NCBI GenBank assembly: GCA_030583885.1
Contig: CP129480.1
Location: 1,798,001 to 1,862,000 of the forward strand
Source of the DNA: Anaerolineales bacterium
Lineage (GTDB): Bacteria; Chloroflexota; Anaerolineae; Anaerolineales; Villigracilaceae
Length of the DNA stretch: 64,000 nucleotides
Direction: 5' to 3'
A model generated the notes under the pieces. The model was not told the origin of the DNA and did no database searches. It saw only the letters and a list, made by a program, of their open reading frames with translations. This document shows, in pieces, positions 16,167 through 24,957 of the stretch. A program made the position numbers and the translations under genes. How positions within the stretch are numbered: the stretch's first letter is position 1; the number at the start of each line of letters is the position of its first letter.

Positions 16167-17150
16167 GTGAAGTACGTATTTGGTCCGGTACCATCGCGAA
16201 GGCTGGGGCAATCATTGGGGATTGATACGATTCCACTAAAGACGTGTAATTGGAATTGTGTCTATTGTCAATTGGGGCGGACCAAGCCGTTGGTCAACGA
16301 TCGCAGAGACTATTTCCCGCCAGAGGAGATCCTTGCCGAAGTCAGGGATGTCTTGGATTCCACCGCGCCCGGCAGGATCGATTGGGTTACGTTTGTTGGT
16401 TCCGGTGAGCCTTTATTGCATTCAAGCATGGGGCGACTTCTGCATGACGTCAAAGCAATAACGGAATTGCCCGTGGCGGTCATAACGAACGGCTCTCTTT
16501 TGTATTGTCCGGAAATCCGCACAGAATTGCTGATCGCAGATGCTGTTTTGCCGACGTTGGATGCCGGCACGGCAGATACGTATCGAAAATTAAATCGCCC
16601 GCATCCCGGCTGCACGTTTGAGCGGTCTGTCAACGGGTTGATCGAATTTCGATCCGTTTACCGGGGAAGATTATGGGTGGAAGTGATGCTGGTGCTTGGA
16701 ATGAATGACTCTGCTCATGAGCTTGAAAAGATCGCAGGTATTTTGGAAAAAATTCGCCCGGAGGCGGTACATATCAATCTGCCAACGCGCCCGCCCGCCG
16801 AAACCTGGGTCCAGCCGCCGGACAAGGAAGGATTGATGCGCGCAATTTCCATTCTGGGCAATGTGGCTGAGGTGGTACATCCAGCAGAGGGAAGTTTCGA
16901 TCTGGCAGGATATGAAAATGTGACCGAAGCCGTCATCAGTATCATTACGCGTCATCCCATGCGGCAGGACGAACTCGAGCGGACGCTGTGTCGTTGGTCA
17001 CGTGAGCAGTTGCGGGATGCCCTGGCGGAATTGGAAGCCAGCGGCAGAGTGCAGATCGTGGATCGTCATGGAACCCGGTTTTGGAGTGCCGCACCAGCAT
17101 ACTATCCTGATGACGCCCAAAGCCGAAAGGCGATGCCGGACCGCCATTAA
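16167..17150 (+). CDS. Radical SAM protein (COG0731-like)
   Basis: A protein of 327 residues. I choose GTG 16167 (7 bases after GGGGGA) because family members start KYVFGPVPSRRLGQSLGID. The 4Fe-4S-binding motif is CNWNCVYC near residues 29-36. The strand motif VGSGEPLLHSS follows, as does a C-terminal winged-helix-like region (about residues 255-310, ELERTLCRW). The substrate is not known; related proteins are sometimes labelled wyosine-synthase-like. Its pairing with the NifX-like gene is seen in other genomes, to my knowledge, and suggests metal-cofactor handling. Confidence 0.88.
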   Translation: MKYVFGPVPSRRLGQSLGIDTIPLKTCNWNCVYCQLGRTKPLVNDRRDYFPPEEILAEVRDVLDSTAPGRIDWVTFVGSGEPLLHSSMGRLLHDVKAITELPVAVITNGSLLYCPEIRTELLIADAVLPTLDAGTADTYRKLNRPHPGCTFERSVNGLIEFRSVYRGRLWVEVMLVLGMNDSAHELEKIAGILEKIRPEAVHINLPTRPPAETWVQPPDKEGLMRAISILGNVAEVVHPAEGSFDLAGYENVTEAVISIITRHPMRQDELERTLCRWSREQLRDALAELEASGRVQIVDRHGTRFWSAAPAYYPDDAQSRKAMPDRH

Positions 17151-17170
17151 TGGAAATGCCTCGGTTCCAA

Positions 17171-17776
17171 TTATCCCGCCAGCGCAAACACCCCAAACAC
17201 AAAAATGATAATTCCCGAGATGCGGTTGATCCAAACCATGTGCGTTTTGGTCAGGCGTTCGCGCATTGTACCGACGCCGAGGCTGAGCGTCAACCACCAG
17301 ACTGCGGAGCCAACAAACACCCCGGCGACGATCACAAGCGGAGAGCCCATCTTTTCTCCGAGCATCGTCCCCGCAAAGATGGCGGCAAAGGCAAGGATGG
17401 TCATTGGGTTGGTGATGGTCAGGAAAAAAGTGGACAAATACATGCTCAACAGGCTCACCCGTTTGGTTTGCGCGGTATGTTCGGTCGGTTCTTCACGGAA
17501 GGTTTTGAGACCGAGATAAAGAAGGAAAACACCGCCGATCAATCGCATCCAGATGAAGTTATTCACAAGCAGGCTGGTACCGGCAGCCAGACCAAATGCC
17601 GCAATGGCGCCATAAACTATGTCCGCGCTTGCCGCGCCCATGCCGGATAGAAAACCTGCCAGTTTTCCATCCGCAAGCGTACGGCGGATGCACAACACGC
17701 CAATGGGACCGACGGGTGCGGCGATGGAAATGCCGATGATGAAAGCGCGCAGGAATATGGAAAGTGGTTCACTCAT
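17171..17776 (-). CDS. LysE/RhtB family amino-acid exporter
   Basis: A protein of 201 residues with six hydrophobic segments. The N-terminal motif APVGPIGVLCIRRTL and the following GMGAASADIVYG are characteristic of LysE/RhtB exporters, which expel basic or neutral amino acids across the inner membrane; the substrate is unknown. The start overlaps the end of the upstream GH114 gene by 8 bases (ATGA-type coupling). Confidence 0.92.
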   Translation of the reverse strand: MSEPLSIFLRAFIIGISIAAPVGPIGVLCIRRTLADGKLAGFLSGMGAASADIVYGAIAAFGLAAGTSLLVNNFIWMRLIGGVFLLYLGLKTFREEPTEHTAQTKRVSLLSMYLSTFFLTITNPMTILAFAAIFAGTMLGEKMGSPLVIVAGVFVGSAVWWLTLSLGVGTMRERLTKTHMVWINRISGIIIFVFGVFALAG

Positions 17777-18593
17777 GTTGCGGACAGGGGGCTTGAAAGG
17801 AGTCTAATTCCCAGTTCTTCTGGACGGTAAAAAACTTCAGTTCCATTGCCTGCTGACAGAATGATGATGGCGCAAGTTCGTATTCGATGACAAAAACAGG
17901 TTTGCCCGCTTCGATAAACAACGACAAAACATTGCACTCATCGTAAAAGAAGCATTCCTCGTTGATGATCCAATCGAAGTGCGGCAGCAGTTCAGGGATT
18001 TGTCCAAGGTCGTTTTTCAAACCAATGGACAAACCGCGCTCGTGCGCGGTTTCTGCCAGCAGGGTGTTGAATGTAATTTGATCCTCGTAACCCAGTGGAA
18101 ACCCCGTGTCATTTTCGTATCCATTCACGTTGTCCGGGTCAACGCCGTCACAGCCTTTTTGGACGGCTGTATCCAGTCTGGCTTCGATGATGGGCAGGAG
18201 GGTTTCGGTTTGACGGATGTCCAGCCATCTTTCACCGGGCCAGCCTTCCAGTTCCTTGCCAAGTATTTCCTGGGGATATTCGGCGGCGTCCATCCTCCAT
18301 TTTTCGAAGGAACCTGCACTGAAGTAGCACATTACGAATATCCCCCGGTCATGGAGTTGGCGGATGGCCGAAGGATCCGTGTCAATCAGGTCGAGGTTGT
18401 ACACCTCAACGGGCAGGCTTAGGTCAATTTTGCCGCTGTATTGGATGTGTAAAGTGTCCCCGACTTCCGGGCCTCGAAATTCCATTTTGGGGGCATTTGA
18501 ATCAGCCGTCTCGTTGCCAGGCATTGTCTCGGACTCGATTCGCATGCAGGCATTGCAGAACGCAAGTATCGATAGAACCAAAGCCCTTTTCAT
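17769..18593 (-). CDS. GH114 / endo-alpha-1,4-polygalactosaminidase-like lipoprotein
   Basis: A protein of 274 residues. An N-terminal signal with Cys near residue 16 (FCNAC) suggests a lipoprotein, though the lipobox is not ideal. The body shows the TIM-barrel pattern of the family: YNLDLIDTDP, VMCYFSAGSFE, WLDIRQ, GCDGVDPDNVNGYEN, and late FDWIINEECFFYDEC. The family includes enzymes that cut galactosamine-containing exopolysaccharides. Coupled to the LysE gene. The role here is unproved. Confidence 0.88.
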   Translation of the reverse strand: MKRALVLSILAFCNACMRIESETMPGNETADSNAPKMEFRGPEVGDTLHIQYSGKIDLSLPVEVYNLDLIDTDPSAIRQLHDRGIFVMCYFSAGSFEKWRMDAAEYPQEILGKELEGWPGERWLDIRQTETLLPIIEARLDTAVQKGCDGVDPDNVNGYENDTGFPLGYEDQITFNTLLAETAHERGLSIGLKNDLGQIPELLPHFDWIINEECFFYDECNVLSLFIEAGKPVFVIEYELAPSSFCQQAMELKFFTVQKNWELDSFQAPCPQHE

Positions 18594-18611
18594 AACCGCA
18601 TCTCACAGTTC

Positions 18612-18652
18612 AATAATAAAAGGACACAGCCCGGCTGTGTCCTTTTATTATT
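18612..18652. terminator. Strong intrinsic terminator downstream of secF
   Basis: A perfect 19-bp stem (AATAATAAAAGGACACAGC and its complement) with a 3-base loop lies between the secF stop and the GH114 start. On the minus strand it ends the secDF transcript. Confidence 0.9.
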
Positions 18653-18654
18653 CA

Positions 18655-19569
18655 TCAGGCGTTTGCTCCGCGCCTGAACCAGGTTTGCCATTCGCGTTTT
18701 TCCCACAGCACGAGGATGGGAGCCGCAACGAAAATGGAGGAGTATGTTCCGCTCAACAAGCCGACGAGCAGGATGATGGCAAATTCCTGTAGAGTCACGC
18801 CACCGAACAAAGCCAGCGCGAGCAGGAGGAATTCCACGGTCATCAACTGCGTGTTGATCGAGCGTTGCAGCGTCTGTACGATGGAGTGGTTGACGAGTTT
18901 CTCGTATTCCAATCTGCGCAGGATATTGGAGTTTTCGCGGATGCGGTCGAACACCACGATGGTATCCTGCATGGAAAAGCCGATCACGGTCAGCAGGGCG
19001 GTCAGGAAGAGCGAGTCGACCTGCCATCCGAAAAAGTAACTACCAATGCCTGTGATGCTGAAAATCAGGGCAATGTCATGGATCATTGCCAGGATGGCGC
19101 ACACGCCGTAACGGAAGGCGTTTTCCACCCTGCGGAAGGACCAGATGATGAACAACACAACCAGAATGGATGCGACTGCAATGGCAATTGCGGCACGTTG
19201 TGTGACCTGCCTGCCGATGCTCGGCCCAACACTGTCGAAGCGAATGACAGATATATCGGACCCCGAAACTGTCTCCATGGCTGTCAGAACTTCGTCGCGG
19301 ACTTCGTTTGTCAGGAAGGAGGAGCGAATGATGAGCGAACCTATTTCCGTGGTGGTGACCTGCGCATCATCAATGCCGGCGTCTTCATAGATGGAGTGGA
19401 TGGCGGCGGTATCAAGGGATTTCCCATTTTCAAGCTGGACTTCGAACAGGCTTCCACCGGTAAAATCTATGGACAGCGGAAGTCCGGTGGTTGCAAGCAG
19501 GATTAACCCTGGCAGGATCAGCAGCAGGGAAAGAGCGAAAAAGTAATAGCGTTTACCGAGAATGTTCAT
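18655..19569 (-). CDS. secF: Protein translocase subunit SecF
   Basis: A protein of 304 residues. The start at ATG 19569 follows TAAGGAT and begins MNILGKRYYFFAL; the longer frame would overlap secD. The SecF blocks are present: GLPLSIDFTGGSLFEV near the first periplasmic loop, then ALLTVIGFSMQDTIVVFDRIREN and the last helices. Six membrane segments expected. With SecD it uses the proton-motive force to help pull proteins through SecYEG. It begins 10 bases after the secD stop. Confidence 0.96.
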   Translation of the reverse strand: MNILGKRYYFFALSLLLILPGLILLATTGLPLSIDFTGGSLFEVQLENGKSLDTAAIHSIYEDAGIDDAQVTTTEIGSLIIRSSFLTNEVRDEVLTAMETVSGSDISVIRFDSVGPSIGRQVTQRAAIAIAVASILVVLFIIWSFRRVENAFRYGVCAILAMIHDIALIFSITGIGSYFFGWQVDSLFLTALLTVIGFSMQDTIVVFDRIRENSNILRRLEYEKLVNHSIVQTLQRSINTQLMTVEFLLLALALFGGVTLQEFAIILLVGLLSGTYSSIFVAAPILVLWEKREWQTWFRRGANA

Positions 19570-19579
19570 AACAATATCC

Positions 19580-20938
19580 TTAAATGCCGAACCAGCGTTC
19601 AAAATTTTTCGGCTTGAAGGTTTTCAGGAAAACGGCCAGCAGGGTGCGGGTGACGTAGATCGCTGTAAAAAGCGAAATGATCACACCCAGCGCGAGGGTC
19701 AATGAAAAGCCTTTTACGATGGTCGCGCCGAACGAAGAGCCGAACCAGAACAGGATGGCCGACGTAAGGATCGCTGCAAGGTTGGAATCGCGGATGGATG
19801 GCCATGCGCGTGTCCATCCCAGGTCCATCGACAGTGTCAGGCTCTTCCCGTTGCGGAGTTCCTCCTTCATGCGCTCAAAGATCAGGATGTTTGAATCCAG
19901 TGCGGTGCCGGTGCTGAGCATGAATCCGGCGATGCCGGGCAGGGTCAGCGTGAAGTGGAACCATTTGAATATGGCAAAAACAACCGCCGCATAGATCAAA
20001 ATGGAGAGCACAGCCACAATGCCGGGCATGCGGTAGTAGACGATCATGAACATTGCAACAATGGTCATACCGATCAAACCCGCTATCAGACTTTTATTTA
20101 GCGAGTCTGCACCGAGTGTGGGGCCGATGATGCGGGTTTCGACGATTTTCAATGCAACGGGCAGGGAGCCGTAGCGGAGCTGGATGGCAAAGGCGTTTGC
20201 GGATTCGTAGCTGAAATTCCCGCTGATCGAACCTTCGCCTCCGGTGATCGGTTCGTTAATGATGGGCGAGGAGATCACCCGTTTATCTAAAAGGATGGTC
20301 AGGAATTTTCCCGCATTTACGGAAGTGTGCTCTGCAAACACCCTCGACCCGCCGGATTTTAGCACAAAGTTGATCGCATATCCGCTGCCGAGTGCGTTCT
20401 GCGAGACGGCAACAGAGCTAAGGTCTGAACCGGTCATAATGGTGTGATAGACGATTTCACCGCTGTCGGGAGGTTCCACCGGTCCGCCGGTGGGACTGTA
20501 ATCCGTGACGAGAATGCTTCCCTCTTCCGGGCTATAGTCACCCGTGTCCACAAATTCCAGCAAGCCCGTCTGCTGGATGGTTGCCAGCACGGATTCAGTA
20601 TCTTCCAGCCCGGGAAACTCGCCTACAATGCGTCGGTCACCGGCAACCTGGATGACGTTTTCGTTCACGCCAAGCGCATCGGTACGCTGCTGGACGATGT
20701 CACGGGCAATGTCCATGGACTCTGCTGTAGGCGTCTGATTTTCAGGTATGTCAGCTTCCAGAAGCACTTGCAGCCCCCCTTGCAGGTCCAGGCCGAGGCG
20801 CGGCACAATGTTGCGGGTAAAGAGAGGCTCATCGGTCACAGGGTTAACGATGGTAATCTCGTTATTAAAGTCCGCCCATAGCGAGAAAGCCAGTACAACC
20901 ACAATGAGAATAATACGGTTGGTCAGGTTACGGATCAT
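19580..20938 (-). CDS. secD: Protein translocase subunit SecD
   Basis: A protein of 452 residues with GGAG ahead of its start. It shows the N-terminal helix, the block PRLGLDLQGGLQVLLEAD, the P1 periplasmic domain, and the RND-type membrane core with LPGIAGFMLSTGTALDSNILIFERMKEE. Separate secD and secF genes in this order are usual outside the fused SecDF lineages. Functions with SecF in export. A TATAAT at about 20997-20992 on the minus strand could be a local -10, without a good -35. Confidence 0.96.
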   Translation of the reverse strand: MIRNLTNRIILIVVVLAFSLWADFNNEITIVNPVTDEPLFTRNIVPRLGLDLQGGLQVLLEADIPENQTPTAESMDIARDIVQQRTDALGVNENVIQVAGDRRIVGEFPGLEDTESVLATIQQTGLLEFVDTGDYSPEEGSILVTDYSPTGGPVEPPDSGEIVYHTIMTGSDLSSVAVSQNALGSGYAINFVLKSGGSRVFAEHTSVNAGKFLTILLDKRVISSPIINEPITGGEGSISGNFSYESANAFAIQLRYGSLPVALKIVETRIIGPTLGADSLNKSLIAGLIGMTIVAMFMIVYYRMPGIVAVLSILIYAAVVFAIFKWFHFTLTLPGIAGFMLSTGTALDSNILIFERMKEELRNGKSLTLSMDLGWTRAWPSIRDSNLAAILTSAILFWFGSSFGATIVKGFSLTLALGVIISLFTAIYVTRTLLAVFLKTFKPKNFERWFGI

Positions 20939-20965
20939 GCGTTAAATATCTCCATCCACGAAAAT

Positions 20966-20982
20966 GCCAGCCTCTGGCTGGC
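20966..20982. terminator. Weak hairpin between the M1 peptidase and secD
   Basis: Perfect 7-bp stem GCCAGCC/GGCTGGC with a TCT loop; on the minus strand it is followed only by ATTTTC, so termination would be partial. Confidence 0.4.
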
Positions 20983-21012
20983 GCGGGAGCGATTATACTC
21001 CCATTGAATGAT

Positions 21013-22494
21013 TTATGGGTATACCCATTCATCAAATAAAACGGTCAGGTCGCAGGCACATTGCGCCTCTGCTTCGGCCTTCAAAACCTCGGTTGTGCCG
21101 ATGTTCCAGGCGTTGTTTTTTACATAGGCCCTTAAAAAGTCATCGAAATTCCTGGTCCCCATCTCCTCGCGCAGGGCAATGAAGAACAAGGCGCCGCGGC
21201 CGTACACAATGCCGCTATATTCCGCGTAGGAGTAGGCGCGCACCGGCAGGCCCACGGGAATGCGTTCGTTTACAATATACGCCCAGCGGCCTTCAATATC
21301 TTCCAGGTAAGCCTCCTTCCCCGCCTCTCCATACTCGTCCACGTAATATTGCAGGGTGGCAAATTGGGCAAGCGACTCATCCAGCCAGGGATCGTCCAGT
21401 TGATCGTTGCCGACCAGGTTGTAAAACCATTGGTGGGCCACTTCATGTACGACGGTGGCCTCGAGATAAGCATTCCCGGGCTCCATGAGCGATTCTGTCA
21501 TGGCAATTATCCCGGGATACTCGATTCCCAGCGCAAGCGTGGGCGTGGAGACAAAATCCAGCTCCGTGTAGGGATAGGGTGCATAGCGCTTCTCGAAGAT
21601 CTCAACGGCTCGCACCGCCACATCTAATGCGAATTCTGCGCCTGCCTGTAAATTTCCGCGCGTATAAAATCTTATCGTGACGCCGTTCGATTCTCTGACG
21701 AAGACCTGATAATCCGGACTTGCCGCCAGATAGAAGTCCCGCACCGGTCCCGCCTCATAACGGACGGTTTGTCTGTTTCCGGTATTCTGGCGGCTGACCT
21801 CCACTCCCGTGCCGGCTACTACGAGATTCTTCGGCGCATCCACAGTGACAGTGAAAAACGATATATCTGCGTAGGTCACGTCGCCAGATTGGGGCGGGAT
21901 TTCCGCATTCCAGCCTTCGTCATCATAGACGGCGATCATGGGGTAGGCATGTGCCAGTGCCAGGACATTGTCGTAATAGGCTTGTACGCCATAATTCAGA
22001 CTCACACTTTGCGGGATACTGATCTCAAAATCCATACGGAGGGTGATGCTCTGCCCGGGTTGGAGTGAGGTCTTTAATGGAATGGTCATCAGGCTGTCAT
22101 GGAGCGAGTATGCCGCTGTAACGCCTTCTCCATCCACAGACAGGTTCCCCGCTTTCATCTTTCCGCCGAGGAGGTTGGGGAACAAACGAAAGTTCACTTC
22201 ATTCAACGGTACATCTTCGGCGTTGAAGTAGACCACCGTTTCGCTGCCGGTGATTTCATACAGGTTGTCTGCGATTAATAAGTGAATGGAATATGAACTT
22301 GTGTAGGGCAGTTCGTCCAAAATATGGTGATATTCAGGGACGAGTCCAACTTTGAATTTTGAGCGGTCTGCCGACGAGGCCAGGGGAACCTCGGACGGAA
22401 GCGGCGCCGGCGTGGATTCTGCCTGGGATGTCAGGAGCAGGCAGGAGGTCAGGAATAGAAGTGTGATAAGGGTGAGTTGAAAGTACGTTTTCAT
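21013..22494 (-). CDS. M1 family metallopeptidase, lipoprotein
   Basis: A protein of 493 residues from ATG 22494 (GGGATGGGA ahead), which begins MKTYFQLTLITLLFLTSC, a lipoprotein signal with lipobox LTSC. The gluzincin site is complete: HEVAHQW followed 18 residues later by Glu in WLDESLAQF. The substrate-binding exopeptidase motif appears as GIEYPGIIAM, in place of GAMEN. An N-terminal beta-sandwich precedes it. It probably trims peptides outside the cell. The gene starts 13 bases after the P-loop gene and seems part of a four-gene operon. Confidence 0.92.
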   Translation of the reverse strand: MKTYFQLTLITLLFLTSCLLLTSQAESTPAPLPSEVPLASSADRSKFKVGLVPEYHHILDELPYTSSYSIHLLIADNLYEITGSETVVYFNAEDVPLNEVNFRLFPNLLGGKMKAGNLSVDGEGVTAAYSLHDSLMTIPLKTSLQPGQSITLRMDFEISIPQSVSLNYGVQAYYDNVLALAHAYPMIAVYDDEGWNAEIPPQSGDVTYADISFFTVTVDAPKNLVVAGTGVEVSRQNTGNRQTVRYEAGPVRDFYLAASPDYQVFVRESNGVTIRFYTRGNLQAGAEFALDVAVRAVEIFEKRYAPYPYTELDFVSTPTLALGIEYPGIIAMTESLMEPGNAYLEATVVHEVAHQWFYNLVGNDQLDDPWLDESLAQFATLQYYVDEYGEAGKEAYLEDIEGRWAYIVNERIPVGLPVRAYSYAEYSGIVYGRGALFFIALREEMGTRNFDDFLRAYVKNNAWNIGTTEVLKAEAEAQCACDLTVLFDEWVYP

Positions 22495-22507
22495 AATTCC
22501 CATCCCT

Positions 22508-22876
22508 TTACCGCTTTGCGGCACTTCGTAAATAGTCCAATGCCCGTGCGAGGACTTCATCGACTGCAAGCGTGTTTGTGTCAATGATGAGATCTGCGTT
22601 TGCCCTGGCATGGGAAAGCCTTCTTTGCTGTTCTTCATAATCGCCGATGGCCCAGTTCAGCTTTCGGCGCAGCGTGGAGTTATCAAACGAGCAGTCGAGA
22701 AAAATGAGGACATCGGGATTTGTGATCACCTGCCACATCTGTTTGACGTAGGAATGTTCCTGGGCGATATGCCGGCAGCGGTAGCCGTGTTTTTCAAGAC
22801 CTGCGATCAGTGTGGATTTCCCCGACCCGCAGGGTCCAACCACCCCGATGAGCGCTTTCCCTTCATCGCGGCTCAT
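22508..22876 (-). CDS. Small P-loop ATPase/kinase-like protein
   Basis: A protein of 122 residues. Walker A is GPCGSGKST near residues 14-22; VLIFLDCSF near residue 57 may be the Walker B strand, and a LID-like Arg-rich helix follows (RRKLNWAIGDYEEQQRRL). The size is that of a minimal adenylate- or dephospho-CoA-kinase-like fold, but I do not recognise a specific family. Overlaps the upstream channel-like gene by 14 bases. Confidence 0.75.
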   Translation of the reverse strand: MSRDEGKALIGVVGPCGSGKSTLIAGLEKHGYRCRHIAQEHSYVKQMWQVITNPDVLIFLDCSFDNSTLRRKLNWAIGDYEEQQRRLSHARANADLIIDTNTLAVDEVLARALDYLRSAAKR

Positions 22877-23918
22877 TGTCGTGAAGGATTTTGTTCAACT
22901 GTTCGGGTCCCCCGAGGGCGGCGATGACATCTCCCGCCTGCAGCAGGCTGATATCTCTTGGCGGCATTTGCGATTCGTTCCCGCGCCGCAATAGCACGAT
23001 GTTGATGTGATAATGATTTTCCACAAAGCCGACCGTTTGACCGGCAAACGGCGCGTCTTTCGAAATGGGCAGGCGCGCGAGGCTGAGCAATTGGCCTTCG
23101 ATGGAGATCGGATTGGTCACATCCACGCCTGCCGCGGCGGCGGCGAAGACGGGAGCCGCCATTTCGGTGGCGCTCAGTGCAATGAAGCCGAATTGTTCCT
23201 GTAAAGCGTGGGCGAACTCGTCATCGAATATGCGGATGACGACTTTTAGGTTCGGGTTCATGCTCCTGGCCTTCAAGGCAATCTGCAAATTCATGGAGTC
23301 GTTCTGGCTGGCGAGGATGATGGTGCGCGCGTCCTTGATGTTTGCGCCTTCTAGCGTGGACTGGCGCGTGGCATCATCGTTGATGACGGGGATGCCAAGA
23401 TTGCGCGCATCGCTCACTTTATCCGCTTTGGGATTGTTTTCGATCACCGCAACCTGTTCGCCCAGTTCATGCAGTTTAAGCGCGACGCGGTAGCCGAGAT
23501 GCCCCAGTCCGACGAGGACAACATGTTTCCTTAAGGTGGATGCGACTGCCATTTCCCATTCCTTGCTGCGCGCGCGGCGGTTGAAGAGCAGGCTGCCGAA
23601 ATCTGCCAGTCCCTGCGCGAGCACGACCAGCCCAACGATGGGCATGGAGAAGTGAAATAATTGTAGTGCGATGTGGTGCGGGAATTCGCGAGTGGGTGGT
23701 TGCAGGAATACCGCGATCAGTACGATATAGATGGATTCGACGATACTGTAGATCGGTTCGTCCACGATTCTGGCGATGAAGTCATACAGCAGTCCACCGC
23801 CGATGACTGCAAACGAAAACCAGAAAAGCGGCGAGCGGAATTCGCGGAACAGAATGGCGGTATCGCGGATGGATGCCTGGAAATTTCTCCAATGCTGTTT
23901 TGCCGCTCTGCTACGCAT
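22863..23918 (-). CDS. Ion-channel-like membrane protein with TrkA-N and TrkA-C domains, no selectivity filter
   Basis: A protein of 351 residues. Two or three hydrophobic segments (about residues 28-110) are followed by a TrkA-N Rossmann domain with the NAD-binding motif VGLGHLGYRVA and acidic VIENNPKA. A TrkA-C-like domain (about residues 270-345) closes it. The layout is that of RCK-gated potassium channels. However, where the pore loop should carry TVGYGD, the sequence reads IAVFLQPPTREFPHH. It is therefore unlikely to be an ordinary K+ channel. Overlaps neighbours on both sides (8 and 14 bases), so expression is coupled to the phosphatase and the P-loop gene. Confidence 0.85.
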   Translation of the reverse strand: MRSRAAKQHWRNFQASIRDTAILFREFRSPLFWFSFAVIGGGLLYDFIARIVDEPIYSIVESIYIVLIAVFLQPPTREFPHHIALQLFHFSMPIVGLVVLAQGLADFGSLLFNRRARSKEWEMAVASTLRKHVVLVGLGHLGYRVALKLHELGEQVAVIENNPKADKVSDARNLGIPVINDDATRQSTLEGANIKDARTIILASQNDSMNLQIALKARSMNPNLKVVIRIFDDEFAHALQEQFGFIALSATEMAAPVFAAAAAGVDVTNPISIEGQLLSLARLPISKDAPFAGQTVGFVENHYHINIVLLRRGNESQMPPRDISLLQAGDVIAALGGPEQLNKILHDNEPR

Positions 23919-24621
23919 TGATGGGAAGCCTGACGCTCATGCGCCTGACATCGTCACTGCCATCGCGGGTGGAAACTTTCATGACCAGCACGCTGATGTC
24001 ATCACCGGGACGGTTATCGTCGAGCCGCACTGCCTGAGCAAGGAGCGTATCCGCGAGCTGTTGGGGGTGCGGGTCCTGGTCCTCCAGCACCGAGCGGATC
24101 GCCTGGCTGATGTTCATCGGCTGGCCGCGCCGTTCGCCGGCATGGGTGATACCGTCGCTGAAAATGACAATCGTTAGCCCGGGTTCAATTCCCAGTTCGG
24201 TAATGACCGGGCGTACATTGCGGGATGTCCCCAAGGAGGCGCTTTCTTCGTTGTGCGCGTCAATTTGCTCGCCGCGGCAGATGAACATTGGCACGGGGTT
24301 GTTTCTCGTCAGCACAATGGTCCTGCTGTGCAGATCCACCGAAGCAATGTTCAGCGTGCAGGTGACCTTGCCTGCCTTGTCGGCAAACAGCGCATCGGAC
24401 GCGGCGCGCGCCGCCGCCCCGTCCCGCACGCCCTCGGCGATCAAGCCAATGACCTTCCGCACCACCAGCATCGAAATTGCCTTTGCACCCCGTCCGCTGG
24501 TCTGTCCGTCCGCCAGCACGACAGAGAGACCGCCTGTGGGGCGTTCCACCACTTCGAGCGTGTCGCCGCTTTCGGAGACCGCGTATTTATTGATCTTGGC
24601 AACTGCGATCTGGATTTCCAT
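23911..24621 (-). CDS. PP2C/SpoIIE-type protein phosphatase
   Basis: A protein of 236 residues, a bare catalytic domain with no sensor part. Metal-binding Asp residues of the PP2C fold are seen in VVLADGQTSGRGAKA, IFSDGITHA and RPGDDISVLVMKV. The family removes phosphate from Ser/Thr residues, often on anti-sigma-factor antagonists or on other signalling proteins. No anti-sigma partner is adjacent; it heads an overlapping gene set with the channel-like protein, which may be its target (inference). Confidence 0.88.
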   Translation of the reverse strand: MEIQIAVAKINKYAVSESGDTLEVVERPTGGLSVVLADGQTSGRGAKAISMLVVRKVIGLIAEGVRDGAAARAASDALFADKAGKVTCTLNIASVDLHSRTIVLTRNNPVPMFICRGEQIDAHNEESASLGTSRNVRPVITELGIEPGLTIVIFSDGITHAGERRGQPMNISQAIRSVLEDQDPHPQQLADTLLAQAVRLDDNRPGDDISVLVMKVSTRDGSDDVRRMSVRLPINA

Positions 24622-24646
24622 GGTTGGATTTTACATCGAATTTGCC

Positions 24647-24675
24647 TTGACGTCACTGTCTCCTGCCGATATAAT
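24647..24675 (+). promoter_or_regulatory. Promoter of rpmF
   Basis: TTGACG, 17 bases, consensus TATAAT; one mismatch in the two hexamers. Start near 24682. Confidence 0.85.
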
Positions 24676-24701
24676 CAACGGGCTTCATTGAAAAACCAAT
24701 C

Positions 24702-24726
24702 CAGACGGGCGCAACAAGCCCGTCTG
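24702..24726 (+). promoter_or_regulatory. GC-rich leader hairpin ahead of rpmF
   Basis: Perfect 9-bp stem CAGACGGGC/GCCCGTCTG with loop GCAACAA in the 5' leader, ending 12 bases before AAGGAG and not followed by a T run. Possibly a regulatory site for translation of bL32. Confidence 0.5.
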
Positions 24727-24751
24727 ATGTATGTATAAAGGAGAAAGTTCC

Positions 24752-24952
24752 ATGACCCCACATCCAAAGCGCAAACATTCCAAGGGACGCCGCGACCGCC
24801 GCCGTGCACAGGATGCCCTGACCGCAGTAAACACCGTGGCCTGCTCCAATTGCGGAAACAAACGCCTGCCTCACACCGTTTGCCCCAATTGCGGCTACTA
24901 CAAGGGCCGAGAAGTCATTCAGGTCAAAAAAGAAAAGAAATCAGCCGAGTAA
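24752..24952 (+). CDS. rpmF: Ribosomal protein bL32
   Basis: A protein of 66 residues from ATG 24752 with AAGGAG ahead. It starts MTPHPKRKHSKGRRDRRRAQ, the usual basic N-terminus, and has a zinc knuckle CSNCGNKRLPHTVCPNCG with all four Cys kept (the zinc form). It binds the large ribosomal subunit near the peptidyl-transferase region. fabD follows after a terminator; rpmF next to fatty-acid genes is a common bacterial arrangement. Confidence 0.97.
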   Translation: MTPHPKRKHSKGRRDRRRAQDALTAVNTVACSNCGNKRLPHTVCPNCGYYKGREVIQVKKEKKSAE

Positions 24953-24957
24953 TGCTC

